From positions 35,534,001 to 35,598,000 of the forward strand of contig CM068592.1 in the NCBI GenBank assembly GCA_035048485.1: DNA of 64,000 nt, in the 5' to 3' direction. Source of the stretch: Pteria penguin. Lineage: Eukaryota > Mollusca > Bivalvia > Pterioida > Pteriidae. The translations under genes and the position numbers were made by a program. Position 1 is the stretch's first letter. Each line of letters begins with the position of its first letter. The notes under the pieces are model-generated. The model did no database searches, was not told where the DNA came from, and saw only the letters and a program-made list of their open reading frames with translations. This document shows, piece by piece, positions 54,173-64,000 of this stretch.

Positions 54173-54669
54173 AGAGTCAAATTGTTATAGAAAAATTTAG
54201 TAAGATATTATTGATTTAAAACTGGTCTTAAATGAAAAGGCGGTAGTTTTTTGTGATTTTTGTATGGACTGAATTTGTAAGATCGAAGGAGCTTAGAACT
54301 TTTTTGAAGGTAATTTTAAAGATAGATATTCACATAACCAATTATTTTTATTCTTTAATGAATTTGATAAATCATTTATATCTCTCAATTTGCCTTTTTC
54401 ATTCACGAGATCTTTAACACATAATATTCCACTTATTTAAAGAAAAGAGACTTCCCATTTCGTTGAAAAAGTTTGTTATTCCAGATAGATTGTTGCAATG
54501 TTTTGTATGAATTCATTGCTGTCTCTCATACGCAGGTGTTTCAACAGATAGTCTAAATCATACCTTTGTACTTTAGTTACATCTGGATTTTTCTCTAACA
54601 AACAATATGATAATTATAAATACTGGACTTGTACTGAGTTGTGCTGAATTATATATGTTTCGTCTATAT

Positions 54670-54830
54670 GTAAGGGCAATCACGGCGGGTGTGGCTAGCC
54701 AAACAGGGGACGCTCACTCCTCCCGGGCACCTGGTCTCACCTCTGAATTTCAGGGGTCCGTGAATGTCCACTGTGGTACATTGTCGTTAGTGCCATAGTC
54801 GTGTGACACCAGTTACTTTCGTATTTTACT
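54670..54830 (+). mobile_element. PLE tail fragment with the CACCTGG block
   Basis: CGGCGGGTGTGGCTAGCCAA, CTCCCGGGCACCTGGTCTCA, then CAGGGGTCCGTGAATGTCCA. Related to 34865-35010. Confidence 0.65.
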
Positions 54831-54849
54831 TATACTGAGTTGTGTAATG

Positions 54850-56290
54850 CTATTTGTAATGGATAATATTAATGTACAATTTAATGGCAAGACTGGTCAA
54901 CAGATTATTGGGATTCCTATGGGTAATAAATGCGCTCCCCTTATAGCAGATTTATTTACTTTTATACTGTTATGAGAGAGACATTATGCATTCTATTCAA
55001 ACCTGTAAAAGTTTCCAACTTATTGAGAAGGTCAATGACACTTCTAGATATCTTGTTTATATTTTAGTTATCGATAACCCTGAGTTTGAAATATAGAACA
55101 TATATACCTTTCAAGTTTGTGCACCAGATGTGCATTTCGACAACTTATGTCTCTTCAGTGATGTTCTAGGCCTATATTACTGATATTTGTCCATCTGAAC
55201 TTCAATTAAACAAAGCGAATACTTCCGACCAGGAAACACCTTTTTTGGACTTAAATATTAAAATTGTTAACAACAATATTCATACCAACATGTATGATAA
55301 ATGTGACGACTTTGGATTTCCTATTGTAAATTTCCCTTATCTAGATGGTGATGTCCCCAGACTCCCATTATATGGTATTTATATCAGTCAATTGGTTCGG
55401 TTCGGCCTGCAATAACGTTTTCGATTTTTTACTTTTAAACTTCTTACTCAGGGTTATAAATATCATTAACTTCGAAAAACTTTTGGTAAATTTTACAGAT
55501 CTTATTCAGACATTCTGTCTAAATTTGGAAAGGCGACTTTTCAACAATACGTATCCAGCGGAATATCTCATCCCAATTTCTACGGTGATTTGGTGTACAA
55601 ACTACGGAAGGTCAAAGGTTCCGATGATTTCATATCGGCGGGACCTACAATTATTAAACGCCTTCAACATCGACAGTATGACCCCGAGATCATCGCTAAG
55701 ACCATATTTCTTGTGTTGGGTCCCTCTAAAACCCTATGCAGGCTTTTGCTTGAGCGTTGCACTCTAAGTAACAGGGCGGTAGGGACTTTATGGCGGGCCT
55801 TGCCCAAGCATTTTCAGAGGAGACAAGGTCCTAATCCTCGTCCCCTCTGACTGTTAGTCGAGACTCATATTGATCAAGGATCTGGGCGCTGCTTACAGAT
55901 GGACAGAGCACGGTCTACTCATGTTTATGTCGCCTTACATAATTTTGATGGCAACATATTATTCTATAAACTTTTCGTGTGTAATACATTTTTATGACCT
56001 CTCTTCTGGAGAAACCTATTGATCCTTGTTCTCTAAATGGAGGATTATTTATAAAATCTTTAAATGTGTGTCCTTTGATTGTGCTGCTTTTGTGGTGAGT
56101 GGGAAGGTGGGCTCCCGTGAACCGTGAACTTCAATTAATAGTATTAAGTCGGTATCGTAACCGCAGCACCATCGAATATTTTTGTAATGTCGTTCTTACT
56201 TGTATATTCTACTATTGTCATTTTTGTGTGCATGTCCTTGGTGAGTTTTGTTATACAGCTTTGTCAGATGTCTTTAGTTTTCTCTTCTCT
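54850..56290 (+). pseudogene. Family 1 related PLE, decayed RT and 3' tail
   Basis: 5'-truncated: IIGIPMGNKCAPLIADLF (54900), YLVYILVIDNPEF, then a ~75 bp insertion of the inverted short dispersed element (about 55095-55170), then SDICPSELQLNKANTS, FGFPIVNFPYLDGDVPRLP and a closing open segment with ISHPNFYGDLVYKLRKVKGS to CTLSNRAVGTL. The tail (55850-56290) matches the inverted fragment at 26190-26640. Confidence 0.82.
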
Positions 56291-56780
56291 ATGGTCGATA
56301 TAGGAATCTAGTGCAATTTCAGATTCCTCTTTTAAGAATATTAACCGATATTTTGGAATCTGACCATATAAAACAATCTTCTTAACTTTTTTACAATACT
56401 TGATTTCAAATAATATGTATATACATGTATATATTTCAGACATTTGTTCACGTGCGTTTCCGAAACCGATATTTCAATTAGGCAGCATTTCTTGCCTTGA
56501 ATGGGAAAATTTGACTTCGTTTTCTTGTCACCTACGTGTGTTGGTGCGTGTATATGTATGTATTTACCTTCTCAACTTGAAAGGTTATTGCAGGACTTTT
56601 GCGACGGGTGTTGTATGCAACCGGGTAACGTTACTCCTCCCGGGCACCTGGTCTCACCTCATTTTTGGGGGGTTCGCACATGTCTGAATATGACACTATT
56701 CACGATATTGTCCTTTTATTCCAAGGTTTACCCTTCGGCACTTCTTCGTTTTCTACATTATTAATAGTGCATTTCCGTGG
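56291..56780 (+). mobile_element. PLE 3' tail, same type as 33240-33830
   Basis: GATATAGGAATCTAGTGCAA, CAGGACTTTTGCGACGGGTG, CTCCCGGGCACCTGGTCTCA and GATATTGTCCTTTTATTCCA. It starts exactly where the family 1 tail before it stops, so one inserted at the end of the other. Confidence 0.72.
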
Positions 56781-58130
56781 TGACTTCTGACATACAGTTG
56801 AGTAAGAAACTTTTATCTTTTCCTTATTAGTTTTATTGTGCTCAGTGTACTGTCTCTGTCCCAGAGAACATATATCGACATACAATGTTACTAATTTTAC
56901 AAATACATTTAATTTATATCCAGATATACCACAGAACCTTATGACTATTAGTCATCTTAACTTCTTGCATTGATTGCATCTATTATTTCAAGAGAGAAGA
57001 CTACATGTAGCGCTGTGTCATTTAAATCTGCTGCATGCTAAGATTTACGAATTGAGTCTTATAAACCTTCAATTGTACCATGTGATTTCAAAATTAAGTC
57101 ATATTATAGAACGTCAAATATTTCGTTTCTGCTTTATATTCATCATCAGAGGACAGATCTTAAACATAATTAAAGGATGTGGATTCATGTCACGCGAGGC
57201 CCTTCACAGGTAGCTGTGACGTGACATCATGCTCACGGAACTATAGTATCAACGATTTGGAAAATTAGAGGCCCATCATGATCCTCTCTTGATTTGGTCA
57301 AATTTTAGGATCTTTTTGGGGGGTCACAATTTATATTGCAATTACAATTATTTGTCGAACTATAATGCGTATGAAACGTTGATTTGTTCACTGGAACGTT
57401 GCACATACACTGCGAGCTCTGGTAAGTAAAACAATCTATTAATGCTAAACAATTTAGTTTCAGTAAGTAGAGTCATAAAACAGCGGCATTATGTTTATTT
57501 CTGAAAAATATTTTCGACTGTTTCTGTTTTTCAACAGCAACAGTAATGAACACTTTCATGAAGTTTAGCATAGAATCCACTTTCTGCGACAAAAATTATA
57601 TTAGCCAAAAATGTATACAAGAATACAATTTCAATTATAAAATATAAAAGTGAATCTAATTCAGAAAACATTATTGAAATTTGTCAGTGGAATAAGCACA
57701 CACATGTAAATGAGAAATAAAGTACGCGTTTTAAGGGTGGGAGGGGGTTTGTTTTCTTTGGTTTGTTTTTTTTTTTAATTTTTTTTTTGTTAAGATATCG
57801 ATGAGAACAAAAAGGACTTTTGAGTATGCCCAACGAAACGAAATTTCAGTTGTATTTTTTGTTCTCAGTTGTGAAACTGAAAATCACTCACATTTCCATT
57901 GAGCTTGCTGTTGTGAAATGGTCAAATAATGGGAAGAAAGGATATAATTTTGATTCGGGTCAAACTAAAAATAAGCTCTTTGCAAATAAAAATCGTTATA
58001 ACTACACAATTTGTATACAAATTGTGACAGAACGGGGATGCGGAGCATGAATTTAAGGAAACAGTCTATTTAAATATCGTACAATTGCTTTAATCAAGCT
58101 CTAACAGATATTGTGAACATGATTGTACAT
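56781..58130. other. No recognised gene
   Basis: AT-rich sequence with a GC-richer patch near 57180-57250 and a T-rich run near 57760. Small open frames here show no motif, splice context or codon pattern that I would support. Confidence 0.4.
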
Positions 58131-58134
58131 TTTG

Positions 58135-58240
58135 AAAATTCCAATCATTCGGCTACGATCATCACTGAAGAGACATGACTTGTCGAAATGCGCATATGGT
58201 GCACAAAATTAAAAGCTATATATGTTTTATATTTATTAGA
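58135..58240 (+). repeat. Short dispersed element (TGTCGAAATGCGCAT)
   Basis: AAATTCCAATCATTCGGCTA then GAGACATGACTTGTCGAAAT and TATATATGTTTTATATTTAT; same unit as at 36090-36180 and 41200-41295. Confidence 0.8.
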
Positions 58241-58400
58241 AAGATTTTTTTTATTTCAGTGGAATTAGCAGTATCTATAATTTGTTAATACTCTGCTGGG
58301 CTCATATAAATAAACTCAAGCCTACAAATGACATAGAAGGGACTTATTTGTAACCCGAGAGCTAATAAAAATTCTCAACAGTGGAAATAATCCTTCGCTG

Positions 58401-58559
<159 letters not shown>

Positions 58560-58844
58560 CAGATTTAGATATATATATATCTTCAAATCGTATAAAATAG
58601 TCTGTAAATAATAAAAAATGTGTGTGTTAGTGTTAGTGTTAGTGTGTGTGTTTGTGTGTGCGTGTTGCAAAACTAGGACAATCAATCTCGTCAGTGGAAA
58701 TTCGGACCGCTAAATGGTGATTAGATGAGAAATAGCCTCCTGTCAGTTAGCTATTTTATTAATTTTTAATGTGATTTTATTACCAGATGCGTATTATATT
58801 AGTAGATACTCAATCAACAAATCTTCAACTTGAAAGGGAGTAAA

Positions 58845-58954
58845 ATGTCAAACAAAAACAAGAGATTTAGTATCTTCCCTGATAGACGGCTGAAGTATGA
58901 CTTGGAAAATCATGGGTTTGAAGACATAGATGATGTCCATGCCTACCAATTCAG
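58845..58954 (+). CDS. Possible first coding exon of an unrecognised gene
   Basis: ATG followed by 36 codons (MSNKNKRFSIFPDRRLKYDL, ENHGFEDIDDVHAYQF) ending at AG before a good GTAAAA donor. The composition looks more like protein than the surroundings. No partner exon was found downstream before the PLE at 59690, so the call is weak. Confidence 0.25.
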
Positions 58955-59689
58955 GTAAAAATGAATATGTAGAAATTATTACCAAGAGTAAAATAGGGAC
59001 AATAACAACTATACACACATTGTATTTAGTTGAGGTATATCATTCCCGTCATTGGGAAATATCTAATCAGATAGTGTTATTACTCATTCCAGGTGAGATT
59101 ATTAAAAACGACTTAACAAATTGGAGATTCACCCATAATGTCCTGCTATATTGTCAATTCAACATTTACGTTTAATGGTCATTTTCTTATACTGCAAAAG
59201 CATGAATATCAAGCGTTTCTATACTATACTTTTGCTCGATTTAATAATGTACGAATTGCCACCTACCACACCTATTCTCTAAAATATTCACAACACGTAT
59301 AGCTTACGTTTTGTGAGTTCTTGTATGAATCATACACCTATCAAAATCCAAAAGCAGAAATCATTGATATGTTTAACAGTTTAAATGACTCTTAGACATA
59401 ATTAAATGTGGTTCATATTGGACATGTTTGAACAAACTATCTATGTATAATATTGAAAAAGTTTTACTTGTAGCTTCATATTTAATGTATGTGTGCCAAA
59501 ATTACTATAGAATTTCGCCAGCAAAACAATTAACATTCCAATTACATGATAATTTGGTTATATAAGGTTTTATAATGTTCAAATTTATGCGCATATGTTC
59601 TCAAACCCAAATAGGATCCAATAGTATGTATCGACAATTTTTTTGAAAGGTTGTAGTTTTCAACAAATTTCAAGAATTTCTTTTAAAAG

Positions 59690-61620
59690 AAAAAAGAGGA
59701 GTTACCGGCTCAGTTATGTGACAGAAGTCACCATGGAGCTATACAATACATGAATATAAATAATATAATAGAACATTTAGCACACTACAAAAATATTTGA
59801 TTGTAGTGCAATTACGATACCGACTTAGGACGGTCATTTAATTTGACAAAAGCCAAACAAATGGTGTGGTTAACCGGTTTACGGGCCCACCTTCCCACTC
59901 ACCATAACAGCAGAACAATCAAAAGACGTACATTTAAAAATTTATAAATAATCCTCCATGTAAAGAACAAGGGTTAACAGGTATCGCATATTGAGAGGTC
60001 ATAAAAATATAAACACGTAAGGTATTGTAAAACACATAATGGTATAAAAATATATGCGACATCAACATGATAAACCGTGCTCTGCCAGTCTGAAAGCGAG
60101 CTAAGACCCTAGATCTGTAGGAGTCCCGACTAACAGTCAGAGGGGACGAAGTTCAGGACCATGTCTCCTCTGAAAGAGGTTTGGACAAGGCCCGTCATAT
60201 AGTCCCCACCGCCCTGTTAGTCAGCGTGCAACGTTCAAGTAAAAGTCTGCATAAGGCTGTAGAGGGGCCAAATACAAGACCTATAGTCTTTTTGATGATC
60301 TCAATATCATATTGTCTATTTAGGAGACGTTTGACTATTTTATTACATGATAAAATAACGTTATCGGAGCCTTTTACTTTCCTTAGTTTATATACGAGAT
60401 CACCGTAAAAATTAGGATGGGAAATTCCATTGGATACATACTGTTGAAAAGAAATATTTCCAAATTTAGATAGAAGTTCTGAATAAAATCTGAAGAATTT
60501 GCCGAATGTTTTTCTTAGCTTGTGATATCTGTAACCCTGAGTTAAAAGTTTAGTAGTAATTTGTAAATTTCGTTTATGAAAGTCCAAAACATCGGTGCAG
60601 CCTCTGACAAATCGAACTAATTGAGATATATAGATACCATATGATGGGAGTCGAGGGACATCGCCATCCAAGTAAGGGAAATTTACAATAGGAAATCCAA
60701 AATCCTCACGTTTATCATAAATATTAGTATATATTAGGTTGTTGATAATTTTGATGTTTAAATCTAAGAAAGGTGTAGATTTATCTCGAGTATTAGCTTT
60801 ATTCAATGTGAGCTCTGGTGGATATATTTCTGATATAAATTGTTCGAATTCAGGGTTATCGATAACCAAAATGTCATCCAGATATCTGCAAGTATTATTA
60901 AATTTGTCAATGAGGTCAAAACGTTTTGATTTTTGAATAGAAACCATAAAATCCCTCTCATAACAATAAAGAAATAAATCTGCTATCAGAGGCGCGCAGT
61001 TAGTACCCATAGGAATCCCAACTATTTGTTGATATATCTTGCCATCAAATTGCACAAAAATATTATTCATGAGAAAATCTAGTGCTTTACATAATTCCTT
61101 GCAAGTCCAGTATTTATATGAAGTATATTGTTTGTTGGAAAAGAATCCACAGTTATTGGAAGTACATATGTACGTTTTAGATTCTCTGTGAAAACACCAT
61201 TGTATAAGAGACAGCAACTTGCTTTTAATCAAATCATGAGGCAGAGATGTATAAAGTGTAGAAAAATCAAATGTAGAAATTTGAGTCGCTTTGAAATTTA
61301 GCGAAAGAAGTTTGTCTATAACTTCATGAGAATTTTTAATCAACCAAAAGTAATTGATGTTACTATTATGAAATGCGACATCACAATATTTGATAATATG
61401 ATCTTTTATAGCAGTTAGAGCAGACGTAATATGTTTCGAGAGTACCGTAGTAGAGCAGTGGCTAGAATTAGATATGAAACGTGATTTATATGGACTTTTA
61501 TGTAGTTTTGGGAGCCAATACATGGTTGGTAGATCAGATTTATCAGTTTTAATTTTGAAGTCGGACATGGTCATGAAGTGATCGTGCAAGGTGCTCTCTT
61601 TTGAGGTAGGGCTCAAATTA
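59690..61620 (-). mobile_element. Family 1 (Naiad-like) PLE, 5'-truncated, intact RT
   Basis: 3' end at 59690 with the CGGTAACTCCTCTTTTTT terminus (minus strand). The homology to the 43299-47249 copy stops at about 61613-61620, where the element was truncated and meets the family 2 copy. The best reference for unmutated family 1 sequence in this window. Confidence 0.9.
60195..61616 (-). CDS. Naiad-like PLE reverse transcriptase, open 473 residues
   Basis: Open frame from the truncation point. The first Met (MSPTSKESTLHDHF) is probably not the natural start, since the EN and CxC parts are missing. RT motifs in order: LPTMYWLPKLHKSPYKSRFI (about 28-47), FDFSTLYTSLPHDLI (about 118), IVGIPMGTNCAPLIADLFLY (about 198), CRYLDDILVIDNPEF (catalytic YLDD, about 243), TPFLDLNIKI, FGFPIVNFPYLDGDVPRLP and a thumb-like end to NRAVGTI. 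PLE RTs are sisters of telomerase RT. No stop or frameshift. Without the endonuclease it is a dead-on-arrival copy, but it may still encode an RT protein. Confidence 0.9.
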   Translation of the reverse strand: MSPTSKESTLHDHFMTMSDFKIKTDKSDLPTMYWLPKLHKSPYKSRFISNSSHCSTTVLSKHITSALTAIKDHIIKYCDVAFHNSNINYFWLIKNSHEVIDKLLSLNFKATQISTFDFSTLYTSLPHDLIKSKLLSLIQWCFHRESKTYICTSNNCGFFSNKQYTSYKYWTCKELCKALDFLMNNIFVQFDGKIYQQIVGIPMGTNCAPLIADLFLYCYERDFMVSIQKSKRFDLIDKFNNTCRYLDDILVIDNPEFEQFISEIYPPELTLNKANTRDKSTPFLDLNIKIINNLIYTNIYDKREDFGFPIVNFPYLDGDVPRLPSYGIYISQLVRFVRGCTDVLDFHKRNLQITTKLLTQGYRYHKLRKTFGKFFRFYSELLSKFGNISFQQYVSNGISHPNFYGDLVYKLRKVKGSDNVILSCNKIVKRLLNRQYDIEIIKKTIGLVFGPSTALCRLLLERCTLTNRAVGTI

Positions 61621-61624
61621 CCAT

Positions 61625-63230
61625 AAGAAAGGAAGGAAACATATCTCCCACAGTATGCATTATTTCATTTTTACCTTCCTCCAAGAACATTATATCATTA
61701 CACCAGCAGATAAAGCGTCTAATAATTATACATCTACTTGCAAGAAATATTACTTCGACAGCCTAGTGAAAGAATTAGGATGGAATTCAGCTCCAGGAAA
61801 TCTTACTTATACTCTCACGAACTTTTCGGTTTAGGAAGTACTTGAAAATCATAAATCTGTCCTCAGTAATTTTTGTAATGACACAAACAGATTAAATTTA
61901 GAACTTCCATATTTGTACTGCATTCCAAACATGCACAGAATCCCTTACAAACAATGCTTTATCGCTGGTTACTCGAAGTGTTCCAAAAAATCTGTATCAA
62001 TGTTACTCACAAAAATATTATCAGAAATTAAATCTGGCCTTCATAGGTATTGCAAACAGTATAATCCAGAAGTAGAATTAATCAAATGTGGATCCTAAAA
62101 AATTCAAAAGTGTTGTTGTAACATCTGAAGTCAAAAAGTTTTACTAAAATTCACTACATTGAGTCCTTTGACTTTTCGACTCTTTACACAACGATCCCTC
62201 ATCAGATATTAAAAGATAGATAAGTAGAAATTATCCAAATGCATTTACTAGTAAAAACGGAAGCCGAAAATTGAAATATATAGTTACATGCCGTGATAAA
62301 ACTTACTTTGTCAAGGAAAATTCTGATTCCAAAACTAAATATACTGAAACAGATTTCATCGAAAATATTGAATTTTCGTATCGATAACATTTTTGTGCTG
62401 TTTAGAGAAAAAATGTTTTCAAAAAATTGTCAGCATTCCAATTGGTACTAACTGTGCTCCGCTTCCGGCTGACATATTGCCTTACTCATACAAAGCTGAA
62501 TTCATTCAGTCTTTGCTTTTGCTAGGAAAGAAACAATTGGCTCTTGGCTTCAATTTCACTTACAGATATATAGATGGCTTGCTTTCAATTAATTATCCTT
62601 CATTCGCGGATAACATTAGCATCATTTATCCAGTTGAACTGGAGGTAAAAAAAAACCACAGAAATCAGTAATTCTACTTCGTATTTAGATATTATGTTGT
62701 CCTTCGACATTAATGGTCAATTGAACACCACACTCTATGACAAACGTGACGATTTCAATTTCGCTATCACAAAGTTTCCTTCATAAGTAGCAACATTCCA
62801 TCATCGGCCGCTTACGGCGTATTCATATTTCATTTAATACGTTATTCCAGAGCATATTCAAATTATAATGACTTTGTTCTGAGGGCTAGGCGACTTTCAG
62901 ATAAGCTACTCAACCAGGGTTATATATGTGCTAGACTAACAACATCACTGAGGAAGTTCTACGGTCGTTACGAGACTCTAATTACTCAATATGATATCTC
63001 GTTATCCAGACTTTTAAATGATATTCTGGACTGAGACCGATTCTGATCATTTTACACAAATTTGACACCTTCTGTACTAGGTTGTCTATTTTGACTTCTC
63101 CATATATAAATATATACAGAATTTACACGATTTGACTCTTTCTAATGGGTATATGACGGGTGTTGCTAGCAAGCATGGGATGCTCACTCTCCCCGGGCAC
63201 CTGATCTCACTCCATCATGGGGGTTCATGT
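61625..63230 (+). pseudogene. Family 2 PLE, decayed RT and tail
   Basis: Pieces in order: HYITPADKASNNYTSTCKKYY (split by no stop; 61690), LELPYLYCIPNMHRIPYKQ (61900), SFDFSTLYTT (62165), GTNCAPLPADI (62440), TYRYIDGLLSINY (62560; the YIDD aspartate pair is broken, D to G), YDKRDDFNFAI, RLTTSLRKFYGRYETL and the tail with CCCCGGGCACCTGATCTCAC (63190). Very similar to the copy at 50842-52021 but with several frameshifts. Confidence 0.82.
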
Positions 63231-63234
63231 GCTA

Positions 63235-63325
63235 TTTCACCACTACTACTACTACTACTATTACTACTACTACTACTACTATTATTATTATTATTATTAT
63301 CATTTATCATTATCATTATCATCTA
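63235..63325. repeat. Trinucleotide microsatellite
   Basis: (ACT)n, then (ATT)n, then (ATC/ATT)n directly after the family 2 tail; reading frames across it are artefacts. Confidence 0.92.
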
Positions 63326-64000
63326 GAATGCTATACGAAGCAAACCATTCACCCAAAGATTTACATATTCGTATTTTTCAAATATCCAAATTATTTATGT
63401 ATGCAGTGATATACAAACACTTGCTCGAAAATTCTAGTTCTCATTTATGTCAGGGTAATCTTACATGTAATTTCTCACTCTGGTAATTGCTCCCTAATAA
63501 CTCTAACAGAAGTTGCTATAAAAGAGAAAAATACCTTTTTACGTAATGTCGTTTTGTTATAGTAAATATTCAGGGAAACTGGCTAAATACCAAATAGTTG
63601 TTAAAATGATATATTATGAAATACATGCACAACGACTGTAACTGCCCGAGATAAAGCTTTTAGGACGTTTGCTGTTGATTTCCGCATAAAACATTTAATT
63701 GTATTTGCAACAAGCATTTTGATTGGTTTAAAACGCTACACGTAATGATGCAGTTTTCAGTCCTTTTATCGTGGTATATCTCCCCTCCAACGAAAACAAA
63801 AATTAGATCCATTCCTTAAATAATGCAGATCAATGACATTTTAACGCCCCATATTTGAGATTGCGGATGAATATGTATGTCAAGATGATTACTTATAACT
63901 GACTCTACTCCGACTGACCGGATAACAGCAAACGACAGAAACTCCGCCAAAAAAAGTAGTTCTTCATTGTTGACATTTTTGTTTCTTATTTTACCAAGTT
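63326..64000. other. No recognised gene
   Basis: Mixed-composition sequence to the end of the window. No motif, repeat array or splice structure that I can support. Confidence 0.4.

Noticed and set aside
57820..58050. 76-codon open frame
   Set aside because: No domain, no splice context, AT-rich composition like its surroundings.

Overview
The window is animal nuclear DNA, most likely from a bivalve mollusc and probably a mytilid mussel. This is an inference from three things: the intron-rich gene structure, the tRNA-derived SINE type, and an abundant dispersed block with a GGGCACCTGGTCTCAC-like core that I associate with bivalve genomes. There is no prokaryotic gene organisation. Only two host genes can be supported. 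Most of the rest is retroelement.

Layout. 1-6838: internal region and 3' LTR of a Ty3/gypsy retrotransposon with intact gag and pol; its 5' LTR lies outside the window. It is followed by an inverted LTR fragment (6841-7097). 8786-27000: a complete eight-exon HAGH (glyoxalase II) gene on the + strand encoding about 256 residues. Its 9.7 kb intron 7 holds a second Ty3/gypsy element (17883-24422) with two 648 bp LTRs that look identical. That element sits inside a 44 bp minisatellite and lacks the integrase catalytic core. Introns 1 and 5 begin with degenerate tandem copies of their own exon-intron boundary. 28600-29665: a mariner pseudogene with a tandem repeat grown inside it. 30843-39300: a gene with at least three coding exons, a DZIP3-like HEPN domain and a TPR-like C-terminal half, of the kind expanded in bivalves. 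Its introns are full of Penelope-like element (PLE) tails. 39300-42490: microsatellites, a SINE and dispersed repeats.

42490-63230 is a cluster of at least nine nested PLE copies in both orientations, from two main families. Family 1 resembles the Naiad-type PLEs: its fullest copy (43299-47249, minus strand) has an N-terminal zinc-finger plus GIY-YIG endonuclease, a CxC linker and then the reverse transcriptase, with a pseudo-LTR at each end. Family 2 is a related PLE with a GIPMGTNCAPLLAD-type RT.

The most notable observation is that the fullest family 1 copy is hypermutated in one direction. On its sense strand it differs from sibling copies almost only by A-to-G. In two hand-aligned stretches totalling 295 bp, 53 of 59 differences are of this type. 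The changes are patchy from about 46600 down to about 44000. Siblings with the canonical motifs keep A, which sets the polarity. This is the expected footprint of ADAR-type A-to-I editing of the element's RNA, fixed in DNA by reverse transcription. A second observation is an in-frame TGA at the same codon of two divergent family 1 copies, relevant to the reported selenoprotein Naiads of clams.
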